Assembly: GCA_002842285.1 (NCBI GenBank) | Contig: PHCJ01000019.1 | Coordinates: 2,059 to 52,813, forward strand | Direction of reading: 5' to 3' | DNA: 50,755 bases | Source: Betaproteobacteria bacterium HGW-Betaproteobacteria-22 | GTDB lineage: Bacteria > Pseudomonadota > Gammaproteobacteria > Burkholderiales > Methylophilaceae | Part shown: positions 12,045 through 20,328 of the stretch, piece by piece | How positions within the stretch are numbered: position 1 is the first letter of the stretch | Layout: each line of letters opens with the position of its first letter | Notes under the pieces: model-generated | Seen by the model: only the letters and a program-made list of their open reading frames with translations | The model's database searches: none | What the model was told of the DNA's origin: nothing | Program-made: the position numbers and the translations under genes

Positions 12045-12113
12045 ATGTTGACTACATCACCTTTTGCATCATTAGGTTTAAGTGAAACACTTCTTCTACC
12101 TGTAAACACATAA
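12045..12113 (+). pseudogene. possible remnant of a DEAD-box helicase N-terminus
   Basis: A 22-codon ORF with a good ribosome-binding site (GGAG, 5 nt before ATG) encodes PFASLGLSETLLLPV. This resembles the first residues before the Q motif of RhlE-type DEAD-box helicases (F-x-x-LGL-x-x-x-LL). It stops at TAA and nothing helicase-like follows in the 219-bp gap between hemE and nnrS. It could be a decayed gene start, or a chance match over few residues. Confidence 0.25.
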
Positions 12114-12178
12114 TCAGCGGATGGTGGCTGCTTCGAGTTATAAAGTTTAACTGCCATAAGAATTGTTTGGAAAATGGC

Positions 12179-13384
12179 TTATCCAAAGGCGCCGTCGACC
12201 CTAGGCTTTAGTAGCATAGGTGTATAAATTACCACAAATACGGCAAATCCAAGCACCCAGAATATCGCTGCAATCAACACCCAATAGGTGTAATGCTGCA
12301 TGGCAAGCATAGGTGCAAAGATACGAAACACAGCGCTTGCAATAATTGCCAGAAAAACAAACCCCAGCCACGATGATGGCTTACGAATGTCGCGCCCGGT
12401 ATGACCTAGCGCCACGCGCGACATCATCGCAATGGTCATCAAACCGATGCCACCAATCGCAAAAAAGTGTAATGTCAGCACCGGCAAGATATTCATGCTT
12501 GCCTGCAAGGCGTAACTCAAGAAACCAATATTCACCAACCAGGCTGAAAGGTACAGACTCCACAGCAAGGGGGCTCGCCACAACCCTGCGGTGTGCCAAT
12601 TCCATAAGCGGAAGCCGTTGATTGCAAACAGCGTGAACGCCAGCCAGGTACCGATAGTTGCCACGCGTGCGGAAACTTCATTCACAAACAAAGCCAAAAA
12701 TAGCAGCATGATACTGATATCGATCCATCGATATTGTTTAAGCTGTACTTTTTCTGCCACGCCACGCTCGATGAAGAATGGCACTACGCGGCGGCCTATC
12801 ATCAATATGAGTCCGATAAACAGCAGCAATGCGCCATTAATTGCGTAGGTCATCCCATGCTGCAGCAAGCCGTAGCCACCTAGGTAAAATACTCCATTTC
12901 CTATCCATAGCAACACCACTTTCACTACAATACCCAGCTGTAGCCATTGCCTCGCCTTAATGACGGGTAACGCAATTGCCATGATTAAAAACAGCCCGAA
13001 CAGCAAATCAGCAATTGCCGCAAAAATCAGCCAATCACCTGCAAACAAAAATGCAACCCGCGCAAACAGCCACAGCGCAAACAGCAACGCCAAAGGCTTG
13101 CCATGCAGCGTTTGTATCCCCGTCCAATTTTTGACTGCTGTTAACAAAAATCCTGCAACCACTGCCAGTGCATAGCCGTAAAGCATTTCATGCGCGTGCC
13201 ACTGACTAAGTGTCACGTGTGGCATACTAATTGTGTTATGCGAAAAATAAACCAACATCCAACTGAGCATCGAGATCACTGCAAATAAACTCGCGCCTAA
13301 GAAAAATGGGCGAAACCCAAGGTTAAATAAAGCGAACCCCGGACTTTGCCTGGATTGATGCATTTGGATTTGAACAATTGCCAT
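12179..13384 (-). CDS. nnrS: NnrS family membrane protein
   Basis: NnrS proteins are polytopic haem- and copper-containing membrane proteins linked to nitric-oxide stress. The 401-residue product is almost entirely hydrophobic, with about 12 predicted membrane segments. It contains the family markers FRPFFLGASLFA near the N-terminus, QWHAHEMLYGYA near residue 62 and ALTLHFFAIGGIGLMTIAMM-type sequence in the last third. Start ATG at 13384 has a good Shine-Dalgarno (AAAGGTG). It is the last gene of a minus-strand set lrgA-lrgB-nnrS, 37 nt after lrgB. No NO-responsive regulator or reductase is present nearby, so the physiological role stays an inference from the family. Confidence 0.9.
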   Translation of the reverse strand: MAIVQIQMHQSRQSPGFALFNLGFRPFFLGASLFAVISMLSWMLVYFSHNTISMPHVTLSQWHAHEMLYGYALAVVAGFLLTAVKNWTGIQTLHGKPLALLFALWLFARVAFLFAGDWLIFAAIADLLFGLFLIMAIALPVIKARQWLQLGIVVKVVLLWIGNGVFYLGGYGLLQHGMTYAINGALLLFIGLILMIGRRVVPFFIERGVAEKVQLKQYRWIDISIMLLFLALFVNEVSARVATIGTWLAFTLFAINGFRLWNWHTAGLWRAPLLWSLYLSAWLVNIGFLSYALQASMNILPVLTLHFFAIGGIGLMTIAMMSRVALGHTGRDIRKPSSWLGFVFLAIIASAVFRIFAPMLAMQHYTYWVLIAAIFWVLGFAVFVVIYTPMLLKPRVDGAFG

Positions 13385-13421
13385 GATGTTTCACCTTTAA
13401 AACTTTACAATTATCAATACA

Positions 13422-14150
13422 TCAAGCGCGCAGATAACTCACTACAACAGGTAGCAGAATCGCACTTAACACGCCATTTAAACCCATTGCCATGCTGGCG
13501 TAAGTACCCGCCTCCTCATTCACGCTAAATGCCCGCGTAATCCCCAGTCCATGAGCACCAACGCCAATCGCTGTTCCACGTATCCACCACGGTTTAATTT
13601 TTAGAAAATTCATGATAAATGGTGCCAGTATGGCTCCCAGCATCCCTGTAATCACCGTAAATACAGCAGTTAACGTTGGTGAAACCTGTATGCGCTCCGC
13701 TATCCCCATGGCGATAGGCGCGGTCACTGATTTAGCGTACATACTGCCAACGATAGCGTCACCCGCACCTAATATGCCAGCAATGCTTACCGCACTCGCT
13801 ATACCACATGCGCTGCCGATGACTAACGCTGTCAACATCGCAAAAATCTTGCCTTTAAGGTTTTTGAAACCGCGGTAAATTGGAATGGCCAGTGCCACTG
13901 TCGCTGTACCTAACAAAAAGTGTACAAACTGCGCACCTTCAAAATATTTTTCATAAGGCATATCCAACAGGTAGATAGTCAGCGTTGCCAGTAATACGGA
14001 AATAGCAACAGGATTAACGATAGGGCTGCGATTGGCGCGCACATAGAGCACATAGCCCAATTGATATGTGGCCAGGGTAAGAATTAGTGCAAATAACGGG
14101 CTGCCTGAGAGGTATACCCAAATTTCAGCTATCGGCAAACGCTCATTCAT
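13422..14150 (-). CDS. lrgB: LrgB/CidB family membrane protein
   Basis: LrgB is the partner of the holin-like LrgA. The pair is associated with control of murein hydrolase activity and, in some bacteria and chloroplasts, with glycolate or pyruvate transport. The 242-residue product has many hydrophobic segments and the conserved KSVTAPIAMGIAE and GIGAHGLG-type (GVGAHGLGITRA) motifs in the C-terminal half. I chose the ATG at 14150 (MNERLPIAE) because it overlaps the lrgA stop by 8 nt (ATGAATGA), a typical coupled arrangement. An upstream in-frame start would add six unlikely residues. Confidence 0.92.
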   Translation of the reverse strand: MNERLPIAEIWVYLSGSPLFALILTLATYQLGYVLYVRANRSPIVNPVAISVLLATLTIYLLDMPYEKYFEGAQFVHFLLGTATVALAIPIYRGFKNLKGKIFAMLTALVIGSACGIASAVSIAGILGAGDAIVGSMYAKSVTAPIAMGIAERIQVSPTLTAVFTVITGMLGAILAPFIMNFLKIKPWWIRGTAIGVGAHGLGITRAFSVNEEAGTYASMAMGLNGVLSAILLPVVVSYLRA

Positions 14151-14490
14151 CCTGCTGCGCCTTTGCAAAGGACTTCAGCACCAGGGCAGTCACTGCAATG
14201 GTCAGTACCACGCTGACCAGCAAGGCCACGCCCACTGCAAAAGCATGTGTTTTTAAATCAGGCAAAAAAAGAATCACGCCAACTGAAGCTGGCACGAAAA
14301 GCAGACCCAGGTGCTGCCTGAAGCTATCGGCCACCATGGCTAACGGTTGGCTTACTTCACCTTTTATCAGCAAAAAAGCCAACAAAAATAGCAAACCTAA
14401 CACAGGGCCTGGAATATTGGGCAATAACAGCTTAGAAACCAACTCACCCAAGCCCTGCCAAATAAATAACTGCACCAATCCGTCTATCAT
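14143..14490 (-). CDS. lrgA: LrgA/CidA family holin-like protein
   Basis: This small integral membrane protein of 115 residues is hydrophobic, with about four membrane segments. It contains the family motif PGPVLGLLFLLAFLL near residue 25 and HLGLLFVPASVGV near 60. It pairs with LrgB encoded directly downstream. ATG at 14490 (MIDGLVQL) is preferred over an in-frame GTG at 14499. The substrate or role in this organism cannot be told from sequence; membrane permeability control or small organic acid export are the family possibilities. Confidence 0.9.
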   Translation of the reverse strand: MIDGLVQLFIWQGLGELVSKLLLPNIPGPVLGLLFLLAFLLIKGEVSQPLAMVADSFRQHLGLLFVPASVGVILFLPDLKTHAFAVGVALLVSVVLTIAVTALVLKSFAKAQQDE

Positions 14491-14692
14491 AAAACACACT
14501 CTCAGTATTTTTGCTTACAAAGACTTTTTAACACAAGCATGAATACAATAGCAACCTTGGCATACGCGTAATGACACCCTTACTTTTCAGGTTTTTCATA
14601 CTTGATTGCCACGCCACTCTCCTTTTGCCATGAAACTGACCCTATATTAGGACTGCTTAGCCCATCACAAGCTGATAAAAAATGTTGGTGAA

Positions 14693-14908
14693 TTACTTAC
14701 GCTGCCTGAGTGGTTCCAGCAATGTGCTTAACCCGTTGTGGTCTATCTCCTGCATTAACTGCAATAAACGCCCCCACTCCCCTTGAGGAAAACCCTCACG
14801 GGCAAACCAATTAAGATAATGTGCCGGCAAATCGGCAATGATTCGCCCTTTGTATTTACCATAAGGCATTTCAAGTGTGGTGAGCTTCTCTAGGTCTTCT
14901 GGATTCAT
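14693..14908 (-). CDS. DUF3820 family small protein
   Basis: This 71-residue soluble protein contains the DUF3820 signature MPYGKYKGRIIADLP followed by HYLNWFAREGFPQGEWG. The family is also labelled putative quorum-sensing-regulated virulence factor, but its biochemical function is not known to me. It stands alone on the minus strand between lrgA and the divergent response regulator. The 289-bp gap upstream (14909-15197) shows no gene. Confidence 0.85.
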   Translation of the reverse strand: MNPEDLEKLTTLEMPYGKYKGRIIADLPAHYLNWFAREGFPQGEWGRLLQLMQEIDHNGLSTLLEPLRQRK

Positions 14909-15197
14909 CTTAAAATCGCAAATTCACGTCTGTCATAAAACACTAATCTAACATTTAAGACTGATGAATACACGGTAAACTTTTTGGTGCTTGATGCGCT
15001 CAGATCAAAGAAAACCGGTGACAGGTTGTTGTAGCCGACTACTTCATGGCAAAACAACGCATTATGTCAAAAGTTTGGTGGCGGATTAATGCTTGCGGCA
15101 CGCATGTCACAAGCAAATAGATTGATAGATTAGCCCAATAAAGCTATAGTAATGACGAACGCAGTTGTTATCTTGTTTAATAATAAAGGTTTTTTTA

Positions 15198-16622
15198 ATG
15201 GCAGCGCTACGTCCAGTACTGATGGTGATTGATGATGACCCGTTAATCACCGATACCCTACATTTTGTGTTGAGTAAGCATTTTGAAGTATGTGTTGCAG
15301 AATCTTACACGCAGCTCAAAAGTTTGCTCCAGCAGTTGGACGCTCCACCCGCCCTGGCTTTAGTTGATTTAGGTTTGCCACCTAATCCGCATACGCCTGA
15401 AGAGGGCTTTAAAGTCATCAGTGCACTGCTGACCCATTCCCCCACCATAAAAATTCACGTGCTATCGGGCCAAAGTGACGACGCGAATGTTAAGCGTGCG
15501 TTGACATTGGGCGCAGTAGATTTTATTGCCAAACCTTGTGATGTGGAAAAGCTGAAAGACATGCTGTTGAACGCCCTACGCGTGCAGGATGTTGAGCTCA
15601 ACGAGATGAAGGTGGAGCAGGAACATGGCGGGCTGCTGGGTGAAAGCCTGCCGATTCAGGCTTTGCGTATGCAGATTAAGCAATTTGCCGATTCTCCATT
15701 CCCTGTGTTGATAGAGGGAGAGTCTGGCAGCGGCAAAGAGTTGGTTGCGGGTAGTTTCCACTATGCAAGCCAGCGCATGCTGCATCCTTATCTGTCAATC
15801 AATTGCGCTGCGGTTTCTCCATTGCTGGCAGAGTCTATTTTATTTGGGCATGCCAAAGGCGCATTTACTGGCGCGGTAGCTGCGCATTCAGGATATTTTG
15901 AAGATGCGGCGGATGGCACGCTCTTTTTGGACGAAATTGGCGAGTTGCCGCTTGAGTTGCAGGCTAAGTTGTTGCGTGTGCTCGAAAATGGTGAGTATCA
16001 GCGCATTGGAGAGACACAGACACGCAAAAGTCGCGCACGTATAGTTGCGGCAACTAACCGGGACTTGCGTGCCGAGGTGCGTGCAGGTAAGTTTAGGTCA
16101 GATTTATATCACCGTTTGAGTGTGTTTACGGTGCAGGTGCCGCCGTTAAGGGAGTTGGCTGAAGATAAACATTTGTTGCGTAAGCATTTTACTGAGTTTT
16201 ACGCACAGCAGATTGGCAAAGCGCCCTTTGATTTAGACGCCAAGGCGCAGGTCGCCTGGCTGGATTATGCCTTCCCTGGCAATGTGCGCGAATTAAGAAA
16301 TGTGGTGATTCGTTTAATTGCCAAATATGCAGGAAAAACAGTCAACGAACATGAGTTAATGGCGGAGTTTGATTTGAATGCTCCGGATTTTTCAGGCGAT
16401 CAGATTGACTTTAATGACGAGGCGAGTTTAATGGTGCATGCGCAACGTCACTTGCAAAGACAGGCCAACGTGAGTTTGGATGCCGTACTCAAAACATGGG
16501 AGCGTGCTTATATCGAGGCGGCATTAAAAATGACGCACGGCAATTTGAGTCAGGCGGCAAAACTGCTCAATGTGAATCGGACCACACTGTATAGCCGCAT
16601 GAATACTGGGGATAATAGTTGA
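15198..16622 (+). CDS. sigma-54-dependent response regulator (NtrC family)
   Basis: This two-component activator has three domains. The receiver (about residues 7-125) carries acidic D12-D14, phospho-acceptor D57 in LVDLGLPP and the KP lysine motif. The AAA+ domain (about 145-375) has Walker A GESGSGKE, the sigma-54 contact GAFTGA and GTLFLDEIGELP. A Fis-type helix-turn-helix lies at the C-terminus (LSQAAKLLNVNRTTLYSRM). ATG at 15198 is preferred over a TTG at 15165, and TAAAGG lies upstream. No histidine kinase is adjacent, so it is an orphan here. Its position directly before the MSHA-type pilus genes suggests that it controls them through sigma-54, which is an inference from context. Confidence 0.92.
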   Translation: MAALRPVLMVIDDDPLITDTLHFVLSKHFEVCVAESYTQLKSLLQQLDAPPALALVDLGLPPNPHTPEEGFKVISALLTHSPTIKIHVLSGQSDDANVKRALTLGAVDFIAKPCDVEKLKDMLLNALRVQDVELNEMKVEQEHGGLLGESLPIQALRMQIKQFADSPFPVLIEGESGSGKELVAGSFHYASQRMLHPYLSINCAAVSPLLAESILFGHAKGAFTGAVAAHSGYFEDAADGTLFLDEIGELPLELQAKLLRVLENGEYQRIGETQTRKSRARIVAATNRDLRAEVRAGKFRSDLYHRLSVFTVQVPPLRELAEDKHLLRKHFTEFYAQQIGKAPFDLDAKAQVAWLDYAFPGNVRELRNVVIRLIAKYAGKTVNEHELMAEFDLNAPDFSGDQIDFNDEASLMVHAQRHLQRQANVSLDAVLKTWERAYIEAALKMTHGNLSQAAKLLNVNRTTLYSRMNTGDNS

Positions 16623-16684
16623 CGCTGTCAAGCGTGGTTCATCAACAAAAAACCAAAAAATTACAAAATAAACCATAGGCTATC

Positions 16685-16745
16685 GCTTTATACTGGCTTC
16701 GCTATCAGTTATTTGAGACTGTACGCTATTCGGTATAAAGCCTGC
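16685..16745 (+). promoter_or_regulatory. inverted repeat with weak sigma-54-like site upstream of mshM
   Basis: GCTTTATAC (16685-16693) and its exact complement GTATAAAGC (16733-16741) are 39 nt apart. A GG (16732-16733) and a GC (16744-16745) are spaced by 10 nt across the right arm (GGtat...cTGC), a mediocre sigma-54 match. Given the NtrC-type gene just upstream, this is the best candidate for the pilus promoter in the 225-bp gap. The evidence is thin. Confidence 0.22.
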
Positions 16746-16847
16746 CCGCTCCATTTGGCGGAAATAGCGTTTTGGTAGATACGGTGATAACAAAACAATT
16801 TGCCGGCGGAATCTTGATTGTTATAAAAATTGACAAGGGCCTTTACT

Positions 16848-18356
16848 TTGTATTACCCACATTTTGGCTTGAAAGAGCCTCCTTTCAGAATCACGCCTAA
16901 TACAGACTTTTTTTTCTCGGGCGGTAATCGAGGTGCAATTTTAGATGCCCTGATTTATGCTATCGTTAACGGCGAAGGCATTATCAAAGTGGTGGGTGAA
17001 GTAGGCAGTGGCAAGACCATGCTCTGCCGTATGCTACAGACCATTCTACCTGAAAAAATTGAAAGCATCTATTTAGCAAACCCGAGCGTGGCGCCCGAAG
17101 ACGTGCTGCATGCAATTGCCTTTGAGTTGCAGCTCAAGCTGCCTAAAAATGCAGACAGATTGAGAGTGATGCAGGAGTTGCAGGCGCATCTTCTAAAACG
17201 CCATGCCGAGGGCCGGCAAGTGGTGATTTTTGTGGAGGAGGCGCAAGGCATGCCACTCGCCACCTTGGAAGAGATTCGCTTACTTTCCAACCTGGAAACC
17301 AAGCAGGATAAACTGCTTCAGATCGTACTGTTTGGTCAGCCCGAGCTGGATGTGAATTTAAATCAGGAGCACATCCGCCAACTGCGAGAGCGCATTACGC
17401 ATCGGTTTAATCTAGGCCCACTGCAAACCAGTGAAGTGGGAGATTACTTGATTTTTCGGCTGCGTGCGGCAGGATATCATGGGCCGCATCTATTCTCGAA
17501 TGCAGCCATTAAAACGCTTTCCAATGCAGCACAGGGCTTAGTGCGTCGCGTGAATATCCTGGCAGATAAAGCGTTGCTGGCTGCCTTTGCGGATAATGTT
17601 TATCAGGTAACGCCTAAACATGTAAAAGCCGCGATTCAAGATAGTGAGTTTGATGGGCAATCTGCCTGGCTTAAATTGCCTAAAATGGGGCGGCCTATCA
17701 TGTGGGCGCTTGTGGTTTTTGTGGCGGCGTTGTTGGCGGTGCTGACGTACTACCTGTTGAACCAATCCCAAGAAACGCCACCGATAGCATCGCAGTCAGG
17801 AGATATGGCGGTAAATGCTTCTTCAAACAAATCTGAAGTTAAAAAAACCTTATCTGAAACACAATCTGCGGTTGCGGTAAAAAAGACCGAGTTGGCCGTC
17901 AGTCAAATGGCGCCGCTAGCACCATCGCAACAGGCGATGCCCACTTTGGGATTAAATGCGCCAGTGAGCGTGCCGGAAACTGCCAAACTTGCAGAAGCCC
18001 ATTTGTCTTTGATGGAGTTGCGTATGCGCGCGACGGAAGCGCTATTGTTAAACAGCAATCCAGAAACCGTTACCTTGCAAATTAAATCAGTCCCGGCCTC
18101 AGCTAATACGTCAGGTAATCGTCAAGACCAGGCGCTGCAAGCGGAGCTGCTAAAACTAAGCCAGCAGGTGGAAGTGGATAATCTCTATTTATACCGCATG
18201 TTGCAAAATGGGCTGCCGTTTACTGTCATTTTGTATGGCGCGTACGCAGAGCGCACGCAAGCTTTAAATGCGCTTAAAACATTGCCTGCTGATATCAGGG
18301 CAAATCGGCCTTATTTACGAACATTGGCAGGTGTTAGGAAGGATGCTCTGCTGTAA
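16848..18356 (+). CDS. mshM: MSHA biogenesis protein MshM (AAA ATPase, ExeA-like)
   Basis: MshM is an ExeA/GspA-type AAA ATPase thought to help place the secretin in the cell wall. The N-terminus YYPHFGLKEPPFRITPN is characteristic. Walker A is GEVGSGKT near residue 55. The Walker B strand ends VEEAQ, with Glu where DE is usual. One membrane segment follows at about 281-303, and then a low-complexity linker and a C-terminal periplasmic SPOR-like tail. I prefer TTG at 16848, which has AAGGG 8 nt upstream and gives the family N-terminus, over an in-frame TTG at 16830 without a ribosome-binding site. It is the first pilus gene. Confidence 0.9.
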   Translation: MYYPHFGLKEPPFRITPNTDFFFSGGNRGAILDALIYAIVNGEGIIKVVGEVGSGKTMLCRMLQTILPEKIESIYLANPSVAPEDVLHAIAFELQLKLPKNADRLRVMQELQAHLLKRHAEGRQVVIFVEEAQGMPLATLEEIRLLSNLETKQDKLLQIVLFGQPELDVNLNQEHIRQLRERITHRFNLGPLQTSEVGDYLIFRLRAAGYHGPHLFSNAAIKTLSNAAQGLVRRVNILADKALLAAFADNVYQVTPKHVKAAIQDSEFDGQSAWLKLPKMGRPIMWALVVFVAALLAVLTYYLLNQSQETPPIASQSGDMAVNASSNKSEVKKTLSETQSAVAVKKTELAVSQMAPLAPSQQAMPTLGLNAPVSVPETAKLAEAHLSLMELRMRATEALLLNSNPETVTLQIKSVPASANTSGNRQDQALQAELLKLSQQVEVDNLYLYRMLQNGLPFTVILYGAYAERTQALNALKTLPADIRANRPYLRTLAGVRKDALL

Positions 18357-18473
18357 CACTTAACAAAACCTTGTAACTTATTGTTGTGATTTGTATTTTC
18401 ATGCAAAAATTGCGGTATTATGAAAAATGTAAACCAAGTGTTAAAAAAGCAATAAAATTAGGGGTAACAAGCT

Positions 18474-20321
18474 GTGGCAAATTACAAAAAAACCTTATCA
18501 CTGCTGTGCATGGCCTTGCTTGTCAGTTTGTCGGCGTGCGCACATAAGTCTAAAGTTCAGCCATCCAAAGGTCACATAGATGGGCAAAATATGCATGGCA
18601 ATGTGCCAAGCCATGCGAGTTCAACTACAAAATCGCAAGATGTTGCAGATATTCCTAAACCAGTCACAAACACCCCTTATCTGCCTCCCCCCAAACCCAA
18701 GGCCAAAGAGCCTATTTACAGCATCGTGGTGTATGACACGCCAGTAAAAGAAGTGCTGTTTGCCATTGCGCGTGATAGCAAGCTTAATGTGGATATTCAC
18801 CCGTCGATCCAGGGGCGAGTGACATTAAATGCGGTAGATCAAACGTTGCCGGCGATTTTAGAGCGTATCTCAAGGCAAGTGGATTTAACTTATCAAATTC
18901 AGAACAATGTGCTGACGCTGACCCCGGATCAACCTGTTTTAAGAACTTATAAGGTTGATTATGTGAACATGGCGCGAGATACTAAAGGATTTATCGGCGC
19001 CGCTGCAGAGATTTCCAGCACCGGGCATGCTGCAAGCACTGGCGCCGGCGGCAGCACTTCCACAACGACCAGTTCAGGTAGTGGCAGCAACAATAGCTCG
19101 CGTACATCAGTCACCAGTGAAAGTAAGAATCACTTATGGGAATCGCTCATTCAAAACATTAAGGAACTTCTGGCCGAAACTGATAAAGAAGTCGTAGTCT
19201 CGCGCTTCGGTAGCCTTGGTGAGTCGGCTGCCAAAAGTACGGCAGACGCAGCATCCAACGAAAAATCAGCAACTGCGGGCAAATCGGATAAAGAATTAAG
19301 GGAAGAACAGCGATCTGAGTATAAAACACTGTTTGCTGCCAATGTGATTGCCAACCCGGAAACTGGGGTGATTAGCGTGCGTGCGACAAATAAACAACAC
19401 GAGAAGATACAGGAGTTTTTGGACAAAGTGCTATCAAGTGCGAAAAAGCAGGTGTTGATAGAAGCAACTATTGTTGAGGTGAGGTTGAATGATAGTTTTC
19501 AGGCCGGTATTGATTGGCGCAGGCTTGGCAGAGCCGGTGGTGGCAGTGGATTTACGATTAGCCAAAGTTTGAATGCGGATAATTTTAGCCCGGGGGCGCT
19601 AACCACGCGCGCCACAGGTGCTGGTTTGGTGGCAGGATATTTTAATCCGATTAGCCCTTTAGGAGATATCGCGGCTTCCATCAGCCTGCTTAAACAGTTT
19701 GGAGATACCAAGGTGCTTTCAAGTCCTAAGCTGATGGTGTTGAATAATCAAACAGCGATACTTAAAGTGGTTGACAATCTGGTTTACTTTACAGTGCAGG
19801 CACAGCAAACGCCAGGCACTGTCAGCAGTCAGCCATTTACAACAATCACGACAGTCCCCAACACTGTGCCTGTGGGGGTTGTGATGAGCGTAACGCCACA
19901 AATTAGCGATGCGAACATGGTGAATGTAAATGTACGTCCGACCATATCCAGAGCTGTAGGTGATGGTGTACTAGATCCCAACCCTTCTCTGACAATTTCA
20001 AGTCGGATTCCACAAATACAAGTGCGTGAGATGGAGTCTATTCTTCAAATCAGCAGTGGCAGCACGGCTGTGCTAGGGGGGCTAATGCAGGATGAAATAC
20101 AGCGCAATTCCGATAGAGTGCCCGGTTTGTCAGATGTGCCAGGTGTTGGCAAGGTGTTCACGGGCAAAGATGACGCCAATAACAAGACGGAACTAGTGAT
20201 TTTCTTACGTCCCACTGTCATTCCCAACGCCAGCCTGGAAAGCGATGAGCTGGCTACATATAAACGATATCTTCCTTCGCAACAGTTGCAACAAGTGCTG
20301 GAAACTGATGCTGTAAGATGA
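18474..20321 (+). CDS. mshL: MSHA-type pilus secretin MshL
   Basis: This is an outer-membrane secretin that forms the exit pore for the pilus. The 615-residue precursor has a lipoprotein signal peptide with lipobox LSAC (Cys at about 22). An N-terminal secretin/STN domain follows at about 80-150 (YSIVVYDTPVKEVLFAIARD), then a Ser/Gly/Thr-rich linker, an N-domain and the secretin core (VPVGVVMSVTPQI to VPGLSDVPGVGKVF and TELVIFLRPTVI). Start GTG at 18474 has a strong AGGGGT upstream. A 117-bp gap separates it from mshM; mshN follows 7 nt later. Confidence 0.94.
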   Translation: MANYKKTLSLLCMALLVSLSACAHKSKVQPSKGHIDGQNMHGNVPSHASSTTKSQDVADIPKPVTNTPYLPPPKPKAKEPIYSIVVYDTPVKEVLFAIARDSKLNVDIHPSIQGRVTLNAVDQTLPAILERISRQVDLTYQIQNNVLTLTPDQPVLRTYKVDYVNMARDTKGFIGAAAEISSTGHAASTGAGGSTSTTTSSGSGSNNSSRTSVTSESKNHLWESLIQNIKELLAETDKEVVVSRFGSLGESAAKSTADAASNEKSATAGKSDKELREEQRSEYKTLFAANVIANPETGVISVRATNKQHEKIQEFLDKVLSSAKKQVLIEATIVEVRLNDSFQAGIDWRRLGRAGGGSGFTISQSLNADNFSPGALTTRATGAGLVAGYFNPISPLGDIAASISLLKQFGDTKVLSSPKLMVLNNQTAILKVVDNLVYFTVQAQQTPGTVSSQPFTTITTVPNTVPVGVVMSVTPQISDANMVNVNVRPTISRAVGDGVLDPNPSLTISSRIPQIQVREMESILQISSGSTAVLGGLMQDEIQRNSDRVPGLSDVPGVGKVFTGKDDANNKTELVIFLRPTVIPNASLESDELATYKRYLPSQQLQQVLETDAVR

Positions 20322-20328
20322 GTAGCCT

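Noticed and set aside
14909-15197. Second sigma-54-like site before the response regulator (GG-N10-GC with TTGC near 15090-15105)
   Set aside because: Only the spacing and the -12 half match; the -24 flank has no CAC, so it is within chance expectation.
18354-18443. TAACACTT/AAGTGTTA inverted repeat between mshM and mshL
   Set aside because: The 8-bp arms are about 75 nt apart in AT-rich DNA and overlap the mshM end; likely chance.
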